Part shown: in pieces, positions 57,645 to 64,000 of the stretch
Layout of the letters: every line of letters starts with the position of its first letter
Position numbering within the stretch: position 1 is the first letter of the stretch
Notes under the pieces: model-generated
Told to the model about the DNA's origin: nothing
The model's input: the letters and a program-made list of their open reading frames with translations, nothing else
The model's database searches: none
Assembly: GCA_949130495.1 (NCBI GenBank)
Contig: OX422211.1
Location: 397,603,049-397,667,048, forward strand
Origin: Sambucus nigra
Lineage: Eukaryota > Streptophyta > Magnoliopsida > Dipsacales > Adoxaceae
Direction: 5' to 3'
DNA: 64,000 nucleotides
Translations under genes and position numbers: made by a program

Positions 57645-60164
57645 TTAAGAGGCTGCGTCATCATTATCATCGGCCTCTTCTCCGCCCGCGGCAGTCTCTG
57701 TCTCCCCGTCCTCAGCCGCTGCCGCTGCCTCTGCCTCTGCCTCTGCTTGGGCTATCAGCCTTGCTCTTTCTTCAGCCGCGGCCTTCAGCTCAGCAATGCA
57801 CTCTTGATGTTCTGCATCACTTAATTTCCAAGCGAGGACAGTCTCCTTGGCATCAGGGAAGTTCTTAATAATTCTCTTCCGCAGCTCCTGGTAGCCGCGG
57901 AGGTATGCCCTGTTATTGGTGAGGAAGAAATCCTTGGAGCCTTTGAATGACTCCACGGCATGATCTATGGCTAGCTGGAGGGCGTCGCCATGATCAACTT
58001 CCAACTTTTGTATTGCCGCGGTGTAAGCTTCATCCTTCTGAGCAGACTTGGCTTCTAGCTCTTGATATTTCTGCTGGAGGAGGGCGAGCTTGGTATTTTC
58101 AATCTCTGCAACACGGGCGGCTTCGACTGTCTGGGCCTGTGATGATTTCAGAGATTCCGCGGCTTGATTAAAATTCTCCTCCGCTTCCTCTCTGGCCTTG
58201 TTGGCCTTCTCCAAGTCCATATGGGCTGCCTGGAGGGCCGCGGTAGCGGACTCTTTACCTGCCTCAAAAGAAGAGGTCCGTGCAGACTGCAAGTCCGCGG
58301 CATGAGTACTCTTCTCGGCCTCTTTCAGTCTGTACAAAGCCTCATACTTCCTCTTCTGGACCACAATCACATCAGCGGCCTGTATGAAATAAAGACGTTA
58401 GCAAAATTACAGAAAATATGAGATGCAAAGTTAAATGACTAGTATGTACCCTCAGAAGGCTGTGGAGGCCACAGTCCTCCAGATCTTCGTGATCTTCCCC
58501 AACCAGCCTGTCGAGGTCCACGGCATCCAAGGCTCGCTTCATTCTCCGCGCAGCCTTTGCAGTAGTGTCCCAGGAAGAATTTGGGTCAGGCTGCCTTAAC
58601 TGAGGCCTTGGCCTACCGTCTGGCCCGGACTCTCCGCGGAATTGGGGAGGTGGCAAATTCGCATTAACCGCCACTACAGTTGGCGGTGGAGGAGAGGACG
58701 ATTGAAGGGGGACTTCAGCTGACATCAGGTCAGCCGCGGCCAAATTCTCCACTATGTCGTCATCGAAGTGTTCATGCTGCACAGGGTTTTCATCATTAAC
58801 CACCTGATCCGCGGCAGGATCAGTAGCCTTGTCTCCAGAGGGGGCTGCGACAGAGCCCTTGGCCTTGGACCTCTTCCTCTTCCTGCTTCGCGCGGTATTA
58901 TTGAGAACCACCGCGTCCTCGTCCATTTCCGCCAGTTGGGCAGCCAGCAGCTCCCTATCAACTTCCTCACCTAAAAAAGAGAAGCAATTGTAAACACAAG
59001 TATTTGAACAAAAATTGCAGAAACATTTTATACTCCGCGGAATATTAGTGTTACCTTCCGCGACCATTTGCTGGGGAATTGACTTGTTGGGGAAGAAACC
59101 TGCTTCGAATATGCTCGCTGATGTAACTAGTGTGCTGAACTTCTTGTGTTCAGCAGGTACCGCTGATGCCTCAGCAACCCTCTTTTCTTGCCTTTTGTTT
59201 AAAGTTAAGTTATCAAGGACTAAAGAAAAATAAATCCAAAGGTTAGCAGATATTTAACAAAATATGCGGAAGGGACGCGAACATTTAAAAATTACCTAGT
59301 TTGGAGGGAGTTCCCCATTGCCGCGGCATTTGAAATGACTTTTCCCTCTCATTCTCTTCAGGGTGGAACTCCCACCCTTCTCCAGAAATATAGAAGTACT
59401 TTCCTTTCCAATTTTTTACACTGGTCGGCCTCCCAGTGTAAAGGGTTTCATTCCTGTCGCGGAGTGAAAAGTAGTAGTATCCTGCGAACTTTACGGAGTT
59501 CTCTTTTAGGCGATAAAAATGAAAGAACTCCGCGGGAGTAATGTCCTTTTTGAACAAGTTCTCCCAAAGCACGACTGCGGCAAGAATAGCTCTCCAACCG
59601 TTGGGATCTAACTGGGCTGGGGCCAGTTTCATTGTCTGGAAAAGACGACGGATAGGAACTGGGACAGGTAGCCGCAGCCCGTAAATGAACGCGTGCAGGG
59701 GGAAGCAAATTCTGTCATCAGATAGAACCGTGCACGGTCTTTGGTTCGCGGCAGGGGCTGAGCACATCAAATTTTCTGGAAATTCGAAGGCCTCAGCCAC
59801 CTGCTCAACCCAATTTTGGGTCATTAAGCTGCGGATACCAAGCGCGGCCAAGGGTCTCGCAGCCCTCCCTGATGTACCTCCAGGCTTATTTCTAGCAGCC
59901 GCGGCAATATCTCCTTCACCCATGGGATGGGTACTTGAGTTGGCTTCCTCTTCCATCAGCGGAGATTGGAAGGCCTTCCCAGATGACGAGTCCGCGGAGT
60001 CTGAGTCGAGTCTGATGCAGTTCGGGCAATCTTTTAATTTGCAAGGGCCTATTGACCTTAAAGGATGCACAGAAGAAATTTCAGGAGGAGAGGCCCCAAA
60101 ATGCTTCGCCCAAAAGCCTCTCAAGAACTCGTCTGGGTCAAAGTTCATATGGCTGCAGCGGTAC
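57645..60164 (-). CDS. Tat-B antisense gene: intact 757-aa spliced ORF
   Basis: ATG 60148-60146. Coding exons: 60148-59296, 59219-59055, 58970-58450 and 58379-57645. Introns of 76, 84 and 70 bases all have GT-AG ends (AG/GTAAT...TTTAG; AAG/GTAAC...TTTAG; AGG/GTACA...ACAG). The exons sum to 2274 bases, 758 codons with the stop, and I found no internal stop. Exon 1 has the conserved block PVPVPIRRLFQTMKLAPAQL then DPNGWRAILAAVVLWENLF, shared with Tat-A (PF04195-like gypsy-type protein). Exon 3 has a basic, NLS-like RSRKRKRSKAK. Exon 4 is a long Ala/Glu/Gln coiled coil with an acidic end. The first and last introns have the same phases (1 and 0) as in Tat-A. The likely site of action is the nucleus (inference from the basic cluster); the biochemical role is unknown. 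Confidence 0.85.
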
Positions 60165-60922
60165 CTGAAAAGCAGAGTCCGCAGTTAGGCGCCGCAGCCA
60201 GTATGGTTTGGAAAAGACCAAGAAGCCGCGGAAAGATCATTTACATGAATTGCCTACTATTGATTGAACCTAAAAGGGTGACCATCTCACCCTCCATATC
60301 AAAGGGCGCGGCCCTCATCTAACCAAGGAAGATAAATCAGCCTATGGGTCCTAAACCAGCCTACTAAATGCCGCGATTTGGTTCCAGAATGGGGTTCAAC
60401 ATTACTGATATCTGCAGTTATCTACTCTTGTTTTGCAAAGGGAAATCTCAGATTTTAAGAGACCGCGACCGACGTCCACGGTATGCCATAAGGACCAAAA
60501 TGGGAATAGATTAAAGTTGGGGCATCATGCCGCGGCCTTACTCTTAAAACAGTTGATGAATATAACATTTAATCGTTTTAAAGATCAAAATTCGCAAAAT
60601 ATGAAGAACTTGGTGAAAAGCATCAAGAACAACAAGAACAGTTATATGATTTTCATGGCATCTCGAGGATCCTAACAATCATCAAACTTAGGTCTCAATT
60701 CAGCATATGAAGATTTATCCTTGCAATTATTGAGGTACTCAGCATTCATGTGTTCGATTCTGAGGGAATAATCAGACTTTAAATTGAAGCCCTAGATTCC
60801 TATCAAACAGCTAGGGTTTGTTCATGAAGATTAGAAAGTAGGTTTGGTGTACGATTCAGATGTTCGATTATTAAAAAGTGGAAAGAAATGCAAACTACAA
60901 AGTCTATTGATCGAAAGATTAC
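60165..60922 (-). other. Leader intron of the Tat-B antisense gene
   Basis: On the minus strand TTTCCAG/GTAATC at 60923/60922 is a strong donor. TGCTTTTCAG/GTACCG ending at 60165 is a strong acceptor, 16 bases before the ATG at 60148. The enclosed 758 bases contain no good ORF on either strand and are AT-richer than the flanks. A leader intron is common in expressed plant genes. Confidence 0.6.
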
Positions 60923-61065
60923 CTGGAAACGAAGAAATCTCCGATGCTCAGCCTCACACCACCTTGGAAGGCTGCCGGAAAATGCTTGAGAAAGGAAGAA
61001 CAAGGTTTCCTCTCGATTTGCTCTCAAAAGTTTTAGAAACGTAATGAAGTCCACGGCCAGAAACA

Positions 61066-61076
61066 ATTTATATAAG
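61066..61076 (-). promoter_or_regulatory. TATA box of the Tat-B antisense gene
   Basis: The minus strand reads CTTATATAAATT, an excellent TATA box, lying between the 3' LTR (starts 61180) and the leader exon. Start of transcription would be near 61035-61045, giving a 5' exon of about 115 bases up to the donor at 60923. Confidence 0.6.
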
Positions 61077-61164
61077 GGAGCGCGGAAGACGAATCGTCGC
61101 TTTGGAAGCACCGCGACACCTAGGCTACTTAGCCGCAGTCCCAATATATCTCCCTTAGCACTAC

Positions 61165-61178
61165 GGCCTGGGGGCTTA
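61165..61178 (+). promoter_or_regulatory. Tat-B polypurine-like tract
   Basis: GGCCTGGGGGCTTA lies next to the 3' LTR start at 61180. It is less pure than usual but matches Tat-A's GGGCTGGGGGATGA in position and core. Confidence 0.6.
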
Positions 61179-61179
61179 T

Positions 61180-61843
61180 TGATAGTACAAGTATAGCACC
61201 CTGCCGTGGCAGTACTTCTACAATCGCATTCAAGCCATACAGGCCGCGGCCGGTATCTCACTCAAGGCGCGGCCAGAACTCCTGTAGGGTGCGGCCCTCA
61301 CCATAAGAGGCCGCGGCACCCCAGCTTAGGGTCCGCGGTCCCCCTCCAACAGCTCGGCGCTGCTACTCTGTGGGCCGCACGCCCTCATCCACATCTACTG
61401 CAGACTTGGTATACGCCACGTGCTCAGGGCACGTGACTCAACACACTTCCTCATAAATAGAGGATCACACCTGGAAGTGAAGGATCGGTTCCAGACAGAC
61501 CCGAGGCACTACAACACAGATTCTCTCTACATCACCCTAACATAAGCTTTGGAGGCCTAGAATCTGCATCACAGCCATCTCACGGGCTCACCGGAATCTC
61601 TAATACTATCATGTACTCTCCTTTATTCTCATACTTGTACGCCTCTATAGGCACGATTATATTGTACAATGCAACACGCATAATGAGAACGGGGCAACAC
61701 AGTGGACGTAGGCCTATTTTAGAGGCTGAACCACTCTATACCTTGTCTTCTCTCTATTTACTTATTTTACTTGTTTAACACACACATATAACTTTTGATC
61801 TGCTGATATGAGAACGCCCTATGGTCGATTTCTCGCATCATCA
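61180..61843 (+). repeat. Tat-B 3' LTR
   Basis: 664 bp, 7 differences from the 5' LTR by eye (six are T or G to C/A type transitions). Followed by TSD GTTTC and then copia RT text. Confidence 0.93.
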
Positions 61844-61848
61844 GTTTC

Positions 61849-62119
61849 TATCTTGATTCAGCAACTGCATGGAAAATTTTCTCTCAAGGGCTTGGGAGAA
61901 ATCAATCACTTCCTTGGTATCTAGGTTGAACACACTGCATAGGGACTCTTCCTCACTCAAACAAAGTACCTAATAGATCTCTTATGTACGGCTAAAGTGT
62001 AGTTTTCTAGTGGCCTTCCCACTCCTATATTAGGTGAAGACAAATTGTCATCTATTCGTTGTGATCCAGTGGAGAATGTGCATCTTATATAGAAGCCTTA
62101 TGGTGGAATTACAGTATGC
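61849..62119 (+). pseudogene. Host copia RT C-terminal part
   Basis: LHGKFSLKGLGEINHFLGI and TQTKYLIDLL are read here, the copia RT text that follows the YVDD motif. A TAG cuts it at about 61925. It is split by hAT-C at 62119. Confidence 0.75.
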
Positions 62120-62545
62120 AAGGCTGTGTTTCGGCCGGATCGGATCGGAAAAGCATGTTTCGGAAAAATTTTCGAAAAAATCGGCAAAAAAATCGGCGTG
62201 CCGAATCCGATTTTTTTCGGAAATGTTTTTTTTCCGAATTCGGAATTTTCGGCAAAATCGGAATTTTCAGAAATTCGGCAATTTTCCAGAAAAATACTTC
62301 GGAAATTATTTCGGAAAACAGTTCGGAAAACATTTCGTGCAAAATTGGAAAATAGTTCGGAAAATATTTCGGAAAAACAATCGGAAAATAGTTCGGATAA
62401 TATTTCGGAAAATAATTCGGAAATTCGGATCGGCACAAATTTCGGAAATTCGGAAAATAAAAAAATTCCGATTTCCGATCCGATTTTTTTCGGAAAAAAT
62501 CGGAAATCGGAAAAATCGGAAAATCGGAAAAAAAAAACACAGCCA
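62120..62545. mobile_element. hAT-C: short TIR element filled with TTCGGAAA words
   Basis: 426 bp with ends AAGGCTGTGTTT ... AAACACAGCCA (about 10 bp inverted). Flanks CAGTATGC (62112-62119) and CGGTATGC (62546-62553) form an 8-bp duplication with one mismatch. Copia coding rejoins across it (...LQYA/TITRPEIAYSVN). The interior is a dense, degenerate array of CGGAAA / TTTCGG. The open frames across it come from this repeat composition and are not genes. hAT assignment rests on the 8-bp duplication and is less sure than for hAT-A and hAT-B. Confidence 0.65.
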
Positions 62546-62553
62546 CGGTATGC

Positions 62554-63163
62554 TACAATTACACGACCTGAAATTGCCTACTCAGTTAACAGAGTGTGTT
62601 AGTTTATGCCAAATCCGCTGCAATCTCACTAAAAACAGTCAAAAGGATATTGAGGTACTTGAAAGGAACTTTGACATATGGTTTGCATCTCAGAAAGTCA
62701 ACCAATATAGATCTCACTGGTTTCTATGATGCTAATTGGGCATCCGATCCATATGATCGAATATCAACCACTCGGTACTATGTTTATCTTGGCTCTCATT
62801 TAGTTCCTGGAATTCTAATAAACAAAGCACTATCTCTTGCAGTAGCACAAAGGCTGATTATAGGAGATTAGTTGTTTTATAATCGGGAATTACATGGATT
62901 CAATCTGTATTCACTGAACTAAATATCCCTCTAGAGTAATCCTCATGTACTTTGGTGTGATAACCTCACTACTGCACTTTTAACTGCAAACCCATTGTCC
63001 ATGCTGGTACCAAGCACATTGAGCTAGATTTGTACTTCGTCAAATATGTTACATCCTTTGATCAAAGCGTTGACATTCTTACTAAAGTAGTTAGCAGTTC
63101 CAAATTCTTGATGCTTAGAAACAAAGTTAGAGTAAAAGGTTCAACTCAAAGTTTGAGGGGGGA
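62554..63163 (+). pseudogene. Host copia RNase H and C-terminus
   Basis: TITRPEIAYSVNRV, ILRYLKGTLTYGLHLRKST and TGFYDANWASDPYDR are the copia RNase H start, spread over two frames. TKHIELDLYFVKYV and VDILTKVVSSSKF are the C-terminal tail. Several stops and frameshifts are present. A purine tract TTTGAGGGGGGA (63152-63163) directly precedes the 3' LTR. Confidence 0.8.
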
Positions 63164-63364
63164 TGTCACCAGATAGTTATATTAGGTTATATTGTTAGAG
63201 TTAGTAAGAACAGCTTACACGTGTCATTCATTGTTAACCTTGATCATTAGTCAATTAATTAATTAGTTAACAAACTCTTGCATTTATACACACTCTATTG
63301 TTCTTTCCCAATTATTGAAAACAAAATCTTATTTGGAATTCTTTCCTTTTTACGATCATTGATA
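63164..63364 (+). repeat. Host copia 3' LTR
   Basis: Starts TGTCACCAGATAG after the PPT. Homologous to 22988-23190. The end is uncertain (about 63352-63364). Confidence 0.65.
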
Positions 63365-64000
63365 GTTTTGCCTGAAGCTAAAAATACAAAGAAAAGAACA
63401 TGTGCATATGTTCAATTTTTCCCTCAAATATATATTTATATATAAAAATAATAATATTATAGAATCATAAGTGTGTTTACATTGTCCATCATTTTTTAAC
63501 ACTTCAGACTCTCCCTACGTCCAGTCCAATCTCTTAATTTCTATTATTACTACTTGTTCATGCATAAATATATGTGTGAGTGTTTATATACATAAATTAC
63601 ACTGGTTTATCCAATCAAGACTTTATAACTTTCATGTCATTAAAAATGAATTTGTTTGAAAGAATTGGGAGCAAGAAATAAGGCTTGTATCAATTATAGC
63701 TGGTAATATTGGCGATATATATTGTCCAAAGTTGGGGACCAAGAAGAAGTATGCTGCATTTTCACGATCATCTCCTCCTATAAATAGAGCTCTCTATTAA
63801 AAACATCGGTTTACTTCTTGTACAATGGGAGAGAGCCATTGATCTGGTCAGTAATACTCATGTTAGCCTCCCAGATTAGGGATTTAAGCAGTCTTTTTTA
63901 TCTTCATTTAACGGTTCCGGAACTGGACATGTGATATTCAACTCCATCGCGATATCGTCATTAGGCAAAGATATGCTAATTAGATGGCAATTTTTTTTTT
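63365..64000. other. AT-rich flank with a good TATA box near its end
   Basis: No ORF of note. CTATAAATAG at 63778-63787 is a near-consensus plant TATA box. The first ATG after it (63825) gives only a five-codon frame. It may be the core promoter of a gene or element beyond the window. Confidence 0.4.

Larger units (their letters stand above)
53916..61843 (+). mobile_element. Tat-B: pol-less Tat-lineage element with intact antisense gene
   Basis: 7,928 bp, exact 5-bp duplication GTTTC (53911-53915, 61844-61848). LTRs 53916-54579 and 61180-61843 are both 664 bp, TGAT...ATCA, with 7 differences by eye (about 1%). The PBS is identical to Tat-A's. It encodes a 166-aa mini-Gag, an eight-unit 61-bp array, and an antisense spliced gene of 757 codons, but no capsid, protease, RT, RNase H or integrase. 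It must use enzymes supplied in trans. CCGCGG occurs about 28 times in it and almost nowhere else in the window. Confidence 0.93.
22988..63364 (+). mobile_element. Host copia: one Ty1/copia element split by nested insertions
   Basis: Copia pieces appear in correct protein order and orientation across 40 kb: LTR and Gag N-part (22988-23672), Gag basic region (30750-30887), PR and pre-integrase (31000-31687), integrase core (33287-33566), integrase C-part (51826-51963), linker and RT (52561-53910), RT (61849-62119), RNase H tail (62554-63163), LTR (63164-63364). At three breaks an 8-bp or 5-bp duplication shows the exact insertion (31680/33279, 51956/52553, 53911/61844). Coding continues across the break at 33566/51826, so everything between is later insertion. 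It is long dead, with stops in every part. GTTTT at 22983-22987 and 63365-63369 may be its own TSD. Confidence 0.8.

Noticed and set aside
60803..61261. 152-codon minus-strand frame across the Tat-B 3' LTR and antisense leader
   Set aside because: It spans the LTR border, TATA box and splice donor, so it cannot be the coding start. The PF04195-like text begins only at 60148.
61206..61436. 76-codon frame in both Tat-B LTRs (53942-54172, 61206-61436)
   Set aside because: LTR duplication explains its conservation. It is GC-word rich and has no recognisable fold.
62034..62729. 231-codon plus-strand frame, and three others, across hAT-C
   Set aside because: They are produced by the CGGAAA word array, which avoids stops in several frames on both strands. 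Copia coding on both sides is in another context.

Overview
This window is repeat-dense nuclear DNA from a flowering plant, probably a eudicot. The evidence is chromovirus-, Tat- and copia-type LTR retrotransposons with plant primer-binding sites, an L1-like LINE, non-autonomous hAT-like elements and AT-rich spacers. I found no convincing host gene, tRNA, rRNA or CRISPR. Coding capacity is almost all transposon-derived and mostly broken. The exception is an intact, intron-containing gene running antisense inside a pol-less retroelement (57645-61075).

Layout. 1-901: end of a minus-strand LTR. 906-3767: two decayed reading frames around a promoter/poly(A)-like intergenic region, possibly an old endogenous pararetrovirus (low confidence). 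3975-5650: microsatellites and a decayed LTR. 6638-16852: a complete, young Ty3/gypsy chromovirus (Tekay-like, here 'Tek') with 2698-bp LTRs, TSD TGTTA, tRNA-Met-type PBS, and gag-pol broken by one stop. 17613-22765: an old minus-strand copia with LTRs of about 178 bp. 22988-63364: one old copia element ('host copia') split into about nine pieces by nested insertions.

Insertions in the host copia, in order: an unclassified spacer, a minus-strand LINE, a fold-back TIR element and a hairpin (23673-30750); hAT-A (31688-33278, 8-bp TSD); a tandem LTR-236 bp-LTR element (33567-36340); a diverged Tek-family LTR (36520-38159 plus 50831-51606), itself split by a full Tat-lineage gypsy element, Tat-A (38165-50825, TSD ATAAC); hAT-B (51964-52552, 8-bp TSD); the pol-less Tat-B (53916-61843, TSD GTTTC); and hAT-C (62120-62545).

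The two Tat elements share a plan: LTR, PBS TGGCGCCGTCTGTGGGAA, gag (pol only in Tat-A), a tandem-repeat array, then an antisense gene reading back toward the array. Tat-A's antisense gene is broken. Tat-B's has a TATA box, a leader intron and four coding exons with GT-AG borders, and predicts 757 residues with no stop. Because it is antisense, its introns would not be spliced from the sense genomic RNA. Tek, Tat-A and Tat-B each carry their own over-represented CG-containing palindrome (paired CGAATCGATTCG, TCGGCC/GGCCGA, CCGCGG). By-eye LTR divergence ranks insertion ages: Tek youngest (about 0.5%), Tat-B about 1%, Tat-A about 2.5%, host copia far older.
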